From Turritopsis dohrnii (Eukaryota; Cnidaria; Hydrozoa; Anthoathecata; Oceaniidae), in assembly GCA_027922465.2 (NCBI GenBank), contig BQMF02000178.1:558001-622000 (forward strand): DNA of 64,000 nt, given 5' to 3'. How positions within the stretch are numbered: position 1 is the first letter of the stretch; each line of letters starts with the position of its first letter. The notes below the pieces were generated by a model. The model was given only the letters and a program-made list of their open reading frames with translations, did no database searches and was not told the origin of the DNA. Below are positions 11,546 through 22,919 of this stretch, in pieces. The translations under genes were made by a program, and so were the position numbers.

Positions 11546-11815
11546 CCCACCCAACACAATGACGTCTCTATGACGTCATAAATAAGTCCGACCATGACTT
11601 TATACGACGTCATTGAAAGGTCATCGTGAGGTTATTTTTGCAACATAAACCGACGTCATATGCTGACGTCCCTCAGACGTCATCAAATGACCTATTCATA
11701 ACATAGTTTTGTGAGAATGACTCAGCTATGACGTCATAACGACGTCACTAAGACGTCTTATGACGCATTTATGACCACACCGTGACGTTTTTACTGAGAT
11801 GAGAGATAATTAAAC
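11546..11815. repeat. GACGTC-rich repeat, copy 1
   Basis: Starts near CCCACCCAACACAATGACGTC and carries about ten GACGTC or TGACGTCA cores in about 230 bp. A related copy in inverted orientation ends near 20330 with the complementary start (GACGTCATGTGTTTGGTGGG). Dispersed family, probably a MITE. The palindromic core equals the CREB/ATF site, but no regulatory role is shown. Confidence 0.6.
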
Positions 11816-12187
11816 AAAATGAAAAGAAGCGAATTTATAGTTATGGAAGCAAAGATAACAGATTTTTTCATCAGAAATATCTTTCAAATAAATATCATCT
11901 CTTAAAATATGTGCTTTATAAATTAAAATACAAAATATTAACAATTAAGAAAGTGTTAAAAAATGATTAGTGACATAACCATGTTCATAAATACAAGAGA
12001 TAGAAAAGACTATATCCATAAATTCTCCATTACACTTCTTGTACGTATTAACGTTTTGAAGGTCCTTGGACGGTGTACTCAAATGAAGTTACCTTAATGT
12101 TGAACATACGACGGGAGAGCTAAGTATGGAAAAAATTTATGGATAGCATGTTAAACACACGAAAACTAAGGAAAATGTTTTTTCGTT

Positions 12188-14607
12188 TTATCGTTTCTTT
12201 AGTCTTTCAGGCGCGTGCTTCAAAACATCAATAATCGCTTTGTTCACAGACGCTTCCGTAGATTTTTGAGTTGCCAAAACGCCACCTATAGAAAGAAAAA
12301 GCAACAACCAAATTAAAAGTATTCAAAACACAATCCTGTTTAAAGTAGATTTAAAAGCAAAATACTTACCCATGACAATATCGTGAATGGCTAACCCATC
12401 AAATTTTCTTTTCTTCTTTAGCCCACAAAGACTATACTCAGATAGTACTTCATCATTAGTTACCCTGAAAAAAAAGTGCAGAAAAAAATGCTTGCTTTAT
12501 TATGTCTTGATTACTCTTAAACTAACAATTAAAAATCAAAGTATTAGCCAGCAGTTAAGGGAAAACCCAGCCCATATTTTGTCCCACACCTGAAGATTTG
12601 GTTGGGATGCAGAAACTTTAATTAGATCGTTTTTGTTTCCTTTGCCAATTCAAGGGTCTTGCTGTTATAACATACAGCTGAATACTGACTCTCTCGAGAA
12701 AGATACTTTACTTACGATAACAAGATATTTTTTACATTTGCTCTCACATCTTTGCCACCAATTCTGGACACTTTAGAAAGCTAAAATAAAATATATTAAC
12801 AACATCCTATTAACAAATAATTGTGGGGTGAGTGATATATATCATCCTCTTTAAGGTTAACAACTATCCAATAAAAGAAATCAGTAAAAAATGCAAAAAA
12901 TAATGAAGCAAATTAACACTACATTCTGCTTACCAAGCTTTGATAGGCATCTCTATCATTTTTCAGGGTTTCATTCAGTTGAATAAAATCGTCAATTGTA
13001 TGACACTTCTCAATGAAGGTGTCAGCAGAATTCTGATTATTTTTTCTTAGCCCTTCATTTACAGCATTCAAGATTTCTGATAATGCATATAGAACTTTTC
13101 GTTGGAATTCTAGAGTTAAGTGATGGGATTTCCATTAACAAGACAATGAACAGATATTAACAGTAATAAATATCAATTTATACATACCATCAGTAGTAAA
13201 GGGATATCGGTCCTTATTTCCATTAGACTTTGTCTTTTGACTTTTTGGTGGTGAGCTGGATGCTCTTTTTCTATTTTGGATAATAGATAACAAAGAAGAG
13301 CTAGAAGCATCACTCGCTCTGCTGAATGAGTTCGAACTTTGTACAGGTGAAGTTTCTTGACAAGGCTTTCTTGTTCTTGGCGATCTTCTGGGAGAAGAAA
13401 AGTCAGTTGAGACTGGCGAACATGAACTGTCCGAATCAGATATTATTTCCCTCCTTGATCCTAAAAAAAAAAAAAAAATAGTAAAATAATGTTACGTATT
13501 TATCAATAATTTGATCATATTTTAGTTCGAAGTTAACCGGACTGACTTTTATGCCCACTGCTTTGGTGACTTGATCCTTTACTTGTTGTCTTTGCATTGG
13601 GTGTTGATGGCAGAGAGTCTGAAATTGTAGGTGACAATGAAAATAGAAGTAATCTCATAACAGCTTTAAAAACAATCTAGAGACAGACTATTCCAATTAG
13701 CATTTTAAATCGGAAAATCTAATGATGCATCTAAGCAAAGCATTTCGAAATTATCAACATTAACTATAAAAACATTTTATCCAATTTTTATATGAAATTT
13801 GAAATTAGTCCAACCTAAATTCATTATTTCAAGAGTATAATTTCTTACATATTATATGTAGTGTAAGTATCTATTGAAGTATAACAACTTACTACTTATA
13901 AAACTTCTTTCTATTGAATTCCTTCCAGATTTTGAACGTGGTGGCGTAGGTAATTTGATATCTGAAATGTCAAATTTCTTATGCAGTTACGACAAATTAT
14001 GGGGCAACTTTCTTTAAAAAAACCTTTTTTATACCTGTTGAAGTAGTTTTAGTTTTCTTCACAGACAAATGTTCATCACAGCTTGAAAACTGGTAATCAC
14101 AAACCAGATCGTAGTCATCTAAACAGTTTAATATTAAAAACAAAAAGAACTATTTATGAAAACACCCCTGATTTACAAGTTAAAACTCCAGCCAACACTT
14201 ACCATCTTGAAATTTTACTTTAATTAACTTGTATGATTTCCAACTGGCATAATCAGGCATCTTCCCCTCCTTCAGATCTCTTGATGCATTGACACTATTG
14301 GACCAATAAACTCGGTCACCAGAAATCCAATTAGAAGAAACAACAGCTTCTTCTATTTTGTTCCCTTCCAACAACTTTACCAATCATCACGAGGGCTGTC
14401 TGATCTAAAATCATCATCCGTTTCATCATCCGTTATATCATCCTCCTCTTCTTCTTCTCTTTCATCATCGATGCTCAAAAGATAATTATGATTATTGCCT
14501 TCTTGAATGTTATCATTATCTTCCTCGTGTTCAGAACTACTACCTTCGTAATCCAGTAAAAATCTCTCAGTTTGTAAACTTCTGCGCCACCTACTATATC
14601 TTGACAT
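12188..14607 (-). CDS. DUF4806-domain protein carried inside the long inverted repeat
   Basis: Exons in order: 14607-14203, 14118-14035, 13961-13893, 13618-13547, 13460-13188, 13109-12934, 12780-12716, 12464-12370, 12285-12188 (stop TAA). All introns are GT/AG and the phases match. The N-terminal part is acidic and begins MSRYSRWRRSL. A small motif follows (VVSSNWISGDRVYW, then SWKSYKLIKVKF) like the N-terminus of DUF4806 proteins, then a Ser/Pro/Lys-rich linker. The C-terminal domain has LSKVSRIGGKDVR, a basic KKKRKF stretch and a final helix, matching DUF4806, a domain of unknown function often found in transposon-borne or multicopy genes of cnidarians and insects. One defect: near 14383 the MSRY frame and the SNWI frame differ, with no plausible intron, so either a 1-bp frameshift has occurred or the true start is the second frame. 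The remaining exons are open. Function unknown; location in the transposon suggests an accessory or transposase-partner role. Confidence 0.65.
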
Positions 14608-14616
14608 TCTAACGAT

Positions 14617-15880
14617 GTTTTTGCGGAGTGTAGCTTTTAAGCGGAACGGAGCTCATTTGGCAAGATCAAATATTGTCATCAAAATAATAACAGAGAGATG
14701 CGTTCGGCTGCCGTCAATCGCTGAAATTTCTTACAGGACATACCAAAAATCTCAATTTTCTCGCTTACCTTTAAGTTTTGCAAATTGCGATGTAGATATT
14801 AATATGATTGATCAAGCCCAAAAGTGTTCAGTGTATAGCTTTAGGGTAAAATTGTCGATGTGTACGGTAGCGGGAAGGCCAAAGTAGTTGCTTTTTTGAG
14901 TTAAGTAGACATTTTTCCCCGGGAATATTCCGAATGCTCTGAAGTTTGTCATGAACTTCTTAAATTTAAATTTAGATCAAAGCTTCTGAAAGTTGTGCAT
15001 CTTTGCTCACAAACTGTGTATCTATCTGTGAGGAATAAAATAAAAAACTGCTATCTCTTCTCCATTCGTTTTTATCTTTAAGCCATGTTTATTCAAGTTG
15101 GTGTTGTATTTTGATCCACTTAACTGTTTTTATTTCCACACACAACACAAACCAAGACATAAAAGTCCAATGATAATGATAAAATCTAATGTTACTTTTG
15201 TCGTCCCACAAAATGTTATTCATAATAATAGGCCCTTTTAGAGATTTACTACCCATTTTGAATTCTTTATTGCAGGCTTATTATTGTTCATGGGAAATGA
15301 TTTGCATGTTTCGTATAAACTTTTTATGCTGACAGGGAATGTGTGTGCAGAAAAAATTGGCTTTGATAATTTCTAATAATGTCTAAATCAATGCAATGAG
15401 ACATCAAAACAGAGTATACGTCAACATGGAATTTGTCTATTTAAAAGAGTATATACAATACACAATCTTAGTTGCCTTTTGTGATCAAATTGGAATGTTT
15501 AACAACAAAAAATGTAAACAATATATATATCCATCTATACTGAAAAATATTCTCTGATTTGGAATTCAATATCAGTAAACTCTGTTTAGTATTTACATTT
15601 AATTTATACATGTGCCTGGGTGAGAGATAACTGAAGGTAAAATAGCTATATACAGCTTACGAATTCTTTAATTGGATAAGATAATTAAAAATAAACAACA
15701 ATGAAGAGTAAAGAAATAAATCAGTTAATTTTTGATTTTTTTTTTGGTTTTTTTTTAATCACTCACCCCACTCAAGGCCGAAGCCACTACAAGGAGTGGA
15801 GCTACATATGTTTTTGTGTAATTGTTATAACTTTAGATGTTATATACTGGAGTTATTTCTAAAAATATATATATAATTAT
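14617..15880 (-). repeat. Right arm of the long inverted repeat
   Basis: Reverse complement of 5835-7587 with the MITE missing. It has its own extra piece near 15725-15815 (see the SINE relic entry). Its inner edge is about 10 bp from the first ATG of the DUF4806 gene, so any promoter of that gene lies inside the repeat. Confidence 0.65.
15725..15815 (-). mobile_element. SINE 3'-end relic
   Basis: On the minus strand, GTAGTGGCTTCGGCCTTG is followed by GTGAGTGATT and an A-rich tail. The same phrase closes the SINE at 57670-57943. The left arm of the long inverted repeat lacks this segment, so it is a later insertion in the right arm. Confidence 0.5.
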
Positions 15881-15899
15881 GATATAATTACATAATTGT

Positions 15900-16815
15900 T
15901 AAATATATATAAATGATTTTGATTACTTTCAGTATCGCGAATGAATGAATTGTTTGTTGGTTTTACTAATTTTAGGTGTATAAGGCATTATCAAGAGTAA
16001 TTGAAATCAATGAATTAAAGACGAATCACTATTATGGTCGTGGAATATCTGCTGTATATACTTGAAACAATGGAACTGCTGAACCAAGACAGGAGTAACA
16101 AGTGTGATGTGTCTGGCATTTCCAGTGGTTAGAGACTAATACTATCAGGAAACATTCAAAAATGTTTTTCATCATTCACTTGAAAGAAACATGGACAGAT
16201 TCAAGAATCAAGAATGTATATAAATTGAATTTTGTTGATTGACATTTAAAGTTGGGGTTAAGTTACCTGAACATTCTGGCAAAGTTTAGAAGATGCCTGT
16301 TATGTATTTCTTGTTGGTTTACTTCCTAGTGCTTCTTTATGCTTTTGAAAATGCTGGGTTTTTTAGAATAGGTCATCTTTATTCATGCTCTTTTTGCCAC
16401 TATGACTGTCAGAAATTTTTTGAATCTGTACTTATGCAGTGCACAAAAGAATAGGAAATGATTGATTCATGAAGCATTTTGTTTTCCTTCTCTTTTCTAT
16501 CTCCATCCCACATTGACAAAATCGAATACTTGAATACACATTATCAGATTATCAAATTCGACTTTGTTTTGATTTTTTATATTGTGACATTACTTAGTAT
16601 TATGTTATTCATAACTGAAAATTACTAATGGGCCAATTTCTGATAATATTCATCAAATTACCACATCAAAACGAGGCAAGGGAGCACAGTTTGGTATTTG
16701 GACATTTGAATTAATAAGGTCTTTGAATCGCAATATAACTAAAATGTACATTACATTGATAGGATACATTGATAGGATACAATATCAAGAAAACTAACAA
16801 AAATTACATATATAC
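15900..16815. other. Stretch without recognisable genes
   Basis: AT-rich intergenic DNA; no supported exon or structured repeat. Confidence 0.5.
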
Positions 16816-16820
16816 ATTCT

Positions 16821-17202
16821 TTCAGTGGTGCTATTTCCTTTTCGCACCCCCATTCTCCATCCAGGATGTTTTAGGGTCTGAGTTAAGGGTTAGGGTTTGG
16901 GTAATTTTTTATCTCCATCATGAAGAGCCAACACAGTAAAAAAATATGGCAGATACCTTAGGCCGACTGTTTTTGCATCGAATGAGCATATTTTCGCTAA
17001 ATTTAAGTTGCGGAAAATTTAACTTTAGCAAAACTTTTATTTTACCTACTGGCAATTCTCCGTAATTAAGGGGTAATTTGCTAAAATTAGGTTGCGTTAA
17101 ATCCATGTTCATCCATTTTCACAAAATTTTACTGACGCAAAAAAAGTCGGCCTAAGGTAGGTAGATTAAGAGGGGGGTGCGAAAAAGAAATAGCGCCCTT
17201 TC
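16821..17202. mobile_element. MITE with about 35-bp imperfect TIR
   Basis: CTTTCAGTGGTGCTATTTCC at the left end, continuing to CGCACCCCC, is inverted at 17169-17202 (GGGGGGTGCGAAAAAGAAAT, then AGCGCCCTTTCAG) with a few mismatches. The interior includes a short stretch with GGGTTAGGG-like telomere-type units near 16880. No coding capacity. Confidence 0.6.
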
Positions 17203-17769
17203 AGTTATGGATATGCGTATTCATGCATTCAATTTGTTGAAGGAATATCCGGCTTTCACGCATTCCATGTTTTCGCTGGCGAACGGGTGATTCCACGCAC
17301 CCACTCCGCAAACCTTATATATTGATATAAACTATTCAAGAAGTGAGAAAGCAATGTTTCTAAGTCTTCACCACGTGCGCGAACCAGAATGAACCGTGTT
17401 AGTTATTTCACGGGGGTAAACAAAAATCATGTGATGTGTTTAAGAAACAAATTAAAACGTTGAAGGCTCTTTTCATGATTATTAAGATTTTAAATTTAAA
17501 CAGATAGAAATAAGCTTTTAGTATTAAACTTTGACGAAAAAATGACAATAAGAACAAGCATGTAATTAATATATTTACGCCCTGGTTAGAGTGTGTCATT
17601 TTAAATAATGACTTTAAATTAAGCTTGTATCAAAGTAGACAATAAAAATAATGGTCATACTGTATGGAATAAATAATATGTGAACTAACATTTTGAAACT
17701 TGGTAACGATAGGCCATGCATTTTTAAAGAAAATTTTAAACAAGGAGGCGCGTAAAGAAACTCAGCAAA

Positions 17770-17830
17770 ATGGAGGAGAATAGAAGAAAATCGGCGGAAA
17801 AAATACACCAGAAGACTCGGCGAACACAAG
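17770..17830 (+). CDS. Possible first coding exon of an unrecognised gene
   Basis: ATG opens a highly charged stretch, MEENRRKSAEKIHQKTRRTQ, that runs into a good donor (AAG/GTAAAT at 17830/17831). Codon and residue use differ from the surrounding AT-rich shadow ORFs. A plausible partner exon lies at 20820-21092, but the reading phases (1 versus 0) need another exon between them that I could not fix. Family not recognised. Confidence 0.3.
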
Positions 17831-18346
17831 GTAAATCCGAGACTTTTAATGAGTTTGGCATGAGTTTTGTGTGCGGAATTTCACTTATGTATACTGAAAG
17901 TAGCTATAGGGCAAAAAGCAAGCTCCAAGTGTTTCAGGAAAGGAAAAATGCTTGAAGAAAAACATGTTATCTATATTTTGCCTTCCTTATTAATAATCCC
18001 ACGTTTAGTTGTAATGATACCCAAGTATTTTTGATGTTGTATTACTTTTACTTTCATGTAAAATAGGAAATGAGACCTAACTCGCATATTTACTGCACAT
18101 AAAACAAGTTTTTTCATTGATTTGATACTCAATCAAAATCATAGAATTATTAATGTGATTATTTATATCTTTCATTTGTTGTTATTGAATATCTATGAAA
18201 AATTTTGCTGCTTCTCTGCCTTTTTTATTTCAGTGACCATCAAAGAGTGAGGTTGCATGAAAAGAAATATTTACGCCTTGAAAACCATCATTATGGAAAA
18301 GTCAAAAAAGGCGAATAAAAAGTGTTGAAAAATCTTGTTATATATA

Positions 18347-18402
18347 CACAGAATATACAGAATACACAGAAGAATACACAGAATACACAGAATATACAAG
18401 AA
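18347..18402. repeat. (ACACAGAAT)n-like short tandem repeat
   Basis: About six imperfect 9-10 bp units of ATACACAGA / ATATACAGA. Confidence 0.7.
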
Positions 18403-18674
18403 TTCAGATTTATTCCCAGTACGAAGCAATTCTGTGAAGTCTACTGTGATCTCTTTCAAATGTGATGGATGATGGCACACTCGAAAAACGAAAGTCGAAG
18501 TTTCTTACACATATAATTTTTTGCAACTCTCATAGATATATTATACAATTATTATACATGTTATATATCATAAAAACTACTGTCGTTTCCCCAAGCTTTC
18601 AAGATTTCTTTTCTCCATCAGGTTTTTGTGGTAAGAACGATGATATTGAGGGAAGTCTTCAAGTGTTATATTAA

Positions 18675-19450
18675 AGGTCAAAATACACGATCTGATTTTA
18701 CATACCGTCTTCGTGTCTAATTACGGACAGCCTTGGTAATTACGGACATGATCAAAACATAATTCCAACCGTCTGTAAATTAAAAACACGGCACATCACG
18801 TACTGTCAACCAAACTGTAATAAAACAAACTTCAGAGAGAGATAATTAAATTTATTTGAACGCTAGAGAAAATTACCAATATGCAATTTAGAATTTATTT
18901 TTCTAAACTTTAAAGATTTAAAATAGACTGCGCCCTCTTGAGAATCTATTTTCGTGACAAGAATGTTTGTTTACATTTTGATGTCCGTAATTACAAAGGC
19001 TGTCCGTAATTAGACACGAAGACGGTATATGATTTTACATACTCGTTTGACGGATGGAAAAAGTCATATATGTAATAGTAAAATACATGATCTGATTTTA
19101 CGTATATGATTTTACATACTCATTTGATGGATGGAAAAAGATCATATGTAACAGTAAAATACACGTAAAAAGTTTTTATTTAATACTAATATACTCTAGG
19201 GAAATCTCAAAAAGTTCATTCAAACCTCTAGACGCACTCTGATTGGTTGAAATTTGTTTACAGCTGTAAAAAGTCATAAATGATTTTTTAAAAAGTAGAA
19301 GACCATCCTACTTTTTAAAAGTCATATATGTTAAGTCATAAGAGCAAAAGTCGTATGATTTTTTAAAATACACGATCTGTAAAAGTCATATATGATTTTT
19401 TATATAATGTAAAATCATATATGTAAAATCAGATCGTGTATTTTGACCTT
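18675..19450. mobile_element. Inverted-repeat element, host of a nested MITE
   Basis: Ends are AGGTCAAAATACACGATCTG at 18675 and its inverse ending near 19448, with about 30 bp of near-perfect inverted match. TTAA lies at both outer edges (18671-18674 and 19449-19452), suggesting a TTAA-targeting class such as piggyBac or Kolobok. The interior repeats the phrase ATGATTTTACATACTC and similar variants several times. It has no coding capacity. Confidence 0.6.
18705..19025. mobile_element. Nested MITE with TA target duplication
   Basis: A 321-bp element with inverted repeats of about 45 bp starting CCGTCTTCGTGTCTAATTAC. TA flanks both sides (18703-18704, 19026-19027). The host element contains an internal duplicate of the insertion site at 19093-19112, where the same flanking phrase is uninterrupted with one TA. 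TA duplication fits the Tc1/mariner class. Confidence 0.8.
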
Positions 19451-20129
19451 AAGCCTGTGTTTTCAATTCTATGGGTTTTTACTGCACTTGAAAAAAGAAA
19501 AAGTTATCTTTTTATGGTAGAAGAAAATGTTTTTCATGTTCCTCAAAGCCTTCTGATGTTTTTGCCACATACATACACAATATCCATGATTTCACTATTT
19601 ATCTTTAGTTTTCCTCTAAATCCTCCAATATATTTCAGTGTAATGTGCAACGTAGTCCATTGTAATTAAATTGTATTATTTTATCATTCTCTATTTTGAT
19701 ATTTTTTGTATTCAATTTGTAACATTTTACTATTCATATATTCACTATTCATTATTTTTTAATTTACTGTTTATTTTTGAAGTTCTAATAAATGAAACCT
19801 TGCTATAATACACGATGTGTCTTTTTTTAATGATTTTGTGTATATTTTTTTAGTAACAGCCCCAAAACAAAAACATGCTTTCCCCTGTATTTTTCTCCTT
19901 TAACATTTCCTCGTGATTGTTCCTCATGAAAAACTTTTCATTATTCTGAAAGTACTGAAACATTCTTAGAAAATCTTTCAAGAGTAAAATAATTGCCTAA
20001 TAAAATGATTGCCTAAATTGCTCAACTACACGAAACAATGGTACCTTAAGGGGATTAATTTTCGCGGGAATTTAATTTCGCTATTAATTCAAAAATTCGC
20101 GAAACTTGCGAAATTTAACTCCGTAGTTC

Positions 20130-20335
20130 GGAAGAACCATGAAGTGAGGTTACGAAGTCGTCATAACCATGACCTTCAGGTCATACGTAAGTCACCATTT
20201 CGCCGCCTTGCTGACGTCATATTGAATGACTTCCAATGACGTCATGAAAAAGTCATAGAGATGTCATATGACTTCATGACCAAATTAAGACGTTATTGAG
20301 ACGTCATAATGACGTCATGTGTTTGGTGGGTTACG
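20130..20335. repeat. GACGTC-rich repeat, copy 2
   Basis: Five or more GACGTC/TGACGTCA cores in about 150 bp. The right end (GTGTTTGGTGGG) is the complement of the start of copy 1 at 11546, so the two copies are inverted relative to each other. Confidence 0.6.
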
Positions 20336-20819
20336 AGTTCAAGATAAAGAGAGTCCAGTATTTCCATTTCAAACTTTTGAGAATTTTTATGTTGGACGGA
20401 CATATCAATTTGTTATATGTGGCTTTACAAGTAAGTGGATTAACATAATATTACTAAAATACATGATATTCCTTTTGTTGTGTCGCTATGTGTTAAAATT
20501 GTAAATTCTAGTGGTCTAGAACTTAACTTCCTGAAATTGCTTTAAAGTTTTCTTTTATATGTCGGACGGAAAAAATGTTTTATAATTTAATAATAGTTTT
20601 ATAATTTAAGAGAAAACCGTTCAATGTACATTGCTCAAATTTTAACAACAAATTTTGTCTTAAAATTGATGATGCAAATGTTTGTTTTCCTTGTAAACAA
20701 AAAGTTAGAAATCTTAGTTCAATTTTGAGATATGGAGTAGACTGGAGTATGCAGTCGTTTTTTATAACGCTTTGAACTAACGAAATGTCCATCCGAAATA
20801 AAAATAGGTTTTGTAACAG

Positions 20820-21092
20820 ACCTTTGTGGAGACCACTGATAATACTTCATCCAAATGGAAAGAAGACAGGAGAGATGATGCAATCCGTATCGCCAATGCT
20901 GACACTGATAGAGAAAATGAAGAAGATAATAGTAGTTTCGACATTGAGCCTCTTACTGCCAACAGCACCAACGTTAAAGCCACCCTTACTGCTGCAGATT
21001 ATCTAAGTGTTTATATTGCAAACTTAGGTCACTCAAACTTGAAAGCCTTATCAGAACTGTCGTCAAGGTTAGATTATCTCAAAAGAAAATAA
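20820..21092 (+). CDS. Possible terminal exon of an unrecognised gene
   Basis: After a good acceptor (GTAACAG at 20813-20819) a frame stays open to TAA at 21092. The first half is rich in Asp, Glu, Thr and Ser (VETTDNTSSKWKED). The C-terminal end is helical-looking and ordered (TLTAADYLSVYIANLGHSN, then LKALSELSSRL) and looks like real protein. The acceptor lies in a sequence that resembles one end of the MITE at 33060, so the exon border may be transposon-derived. No family recognised. Confidence 0.35.
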   Translation, partial: TFVETTDNTSSKWKEDRRDDAIRIANADTDRENEEDNSSFDIEPLTANSTNVKATLTAADYLSVYIANLGHSNLKALSELSSRLDYLKRK

Positions 21093-21768
21093 CTTCCATT
21101 TTGGAAGCTATTAAAAGCATAGTATATATATTAACAACAATCCGTGGGATTATACAGAAACCAGTCAGTATTGATCTGATGCTCACATTAATAAACTGGT
21201 TTTTATATGTTTGGAATATCAATATATTCTTGTATATTTGCAAGAGACGTTTTGACATCAAAGAAATCGTCTTACTATTCCCACATTCCTATTTCCATTG
21301 TTTCAGTTCAAGTTTTGCAAAATCGCTACATAAATGGTATCAGTAGCTATAAGGAGTGTCAGTGTCAATAGCAGGGCATAATCACAACTTTTGATGATTG
21401 TTCATATTTTAAGAAAAAAAACTCTTCTTAATAACCAATCAACGACCACTTCAACTTGGTCCCTAGACGTGGTCGCTATTGGAGATTGCACTGTAGTTTT
21501 GATGAATGATGAAAACATCACTTTAACAATTAATGAAGTTTTTTAAATGAAATCTATTGGATTCACTCACAAGAACATTCAGCGTAATTTTGAAAGAAGG
21601 AAATTTAAAACGTCTATTTAAAATTTCTTTTTACGTTCATGACATTTCTATTGATATAGAGGAATTTCAAAATGTGTTTTAACTGTCAACAACATACAAG
21701 GAAGCGTAATGTTCTAAGGAGGAAGTCTAAAATCTCTTTTTAAAATTTTGTTTGCGTTGGTGATATTT

Positions 21769-22110
21769 TTAGTGATGCGAGTCTTTACTATTGAATTTGA
21801 TATAAAAACCTAGAAACGATTTAGAGTTAATTACGACTGCCTTTACGATAATAAAAGGCTTCGCTGATCCTCCAGTTGGCCTTGTTTCTACTATCTTCAA
21901 CATTAGGAGTATGCGATCAGATGGACGGTTCGAGCTAGCATTATTAAACATAAAACCTCCTCCGAGATGGATGTTGGGTTCCATGAATCCTACTGTAATT
22001 GGGTAGAAATGATATTTCAAGACGGAAACAGCAACCGAATCGTCTTTCAAAAGACCGTACTTCAAGTTCTTTATGAAGAAGATAACATAGGATAACACTT
22101 TGGGTTCCAT
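21769..22110 (-). CDS. Unassigned 113-residue ORF
   Basis: ATG at 22110 opens a frame to 21769. It is long for this AT-rich DNA and contains GFMEPNIHLGGGFMFNN and DRILLMLKIVETRPTGGSAK. No signal peptide, family motif or splice support was seen. It could be chance or a decayed exon. Confidence 0.2.
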   Translation of the reverse strand: MEPKVLSYVIFFIKNLKYGLLKDDSVAVSVLKYHFYPITVGFMEPNIHLGGGFMFNNASSNRPSDRILLMLKIVETRPTGGSAKPFIIVKAVVINSKSFLGFYIKFNSKDSHH

Positions 22111-22919
22111 AAACCTTTGATAAATATAATTACCACGCCTTTGATACTCTTAAATATTTAAGGGGTGGAAATTCCTTGGCTGTCGGTTTCAGATTGGAAA
22201 ATATCTTACTTATCTTATTTTTATGTTACGATTTCAAACTTGTTCGAGAAACAACAGACTGCTACGATAGTCACGCATACACACACCACATCTATTGTAT
22301 GTATATATAGATGCCAATATATGGTTGATCGATATTTAGCTATGTGTTGCAAGACTTTATTAGAAATTTAACGTTAACATATTATTTGATATGTTCTTGC
22401 TCTTTGAAAAAATGACAACTAAAAGATCACTATCAGCTGACTGCCTCTACAGCAAACCGCAACAAAAACATGCCCAGATCTAAGTTTAAGTTATTTGATG
22501 ATATGGTAGGATAGTAGGCTGAACACGAATAATAAACTGAGCTTTTTATCAGAGTTATAATTAAGTAGAAAACTCCATTTGACGACAAAGCCATCAGCAA
22601 GGATCGGCATATGCTTTTGACCGATCCATCAGTACAGTCCCCACTATGTCACCTTCGTTCAAGGCTTTTCTGGAATGACTTTAAGAGATGAACATAAGTA
22701 GCGTTTACAAAAACCACAAAGACAGAAATTATGGAAACCAGGCTAAACTTGAGAACTAGGAATTAAGCCATGGTTTAAACAAAAATTCTGAAAAGGTTTT
22801 TACATTAGACATTTTCTTTGATCCTCCATTTTCTCCGATCGTTCCTGAAAACTTTCAACAATACAGCATTTGATTTTAATAGTAATTGGTTAACAGACAA
22901 CAACTTTGTATTCTTAAAG

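Larger units (their letters stand above)
5835..15880. mobile_element. About 10-kb region bounded by long inverted repeats (candidate large DNA transposon)
   Basis: The sequence from about 5835 to 7587 is repeated in inverted orientation at about 14617-15880. I estimate 75-85% identity once later insertions are removed. Examples are the shared stretches around 6344-6420 and 15100-15195, and 7522-7587 and 14617-14682. The DUF4806 gene starts about 10 bp inside the right arm and reads inward. The ends are AT-rich and no target duplication could be fixed. It may instead be two independently inserted copies of one repeat in opposite orientation. Confidence 0.55.
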
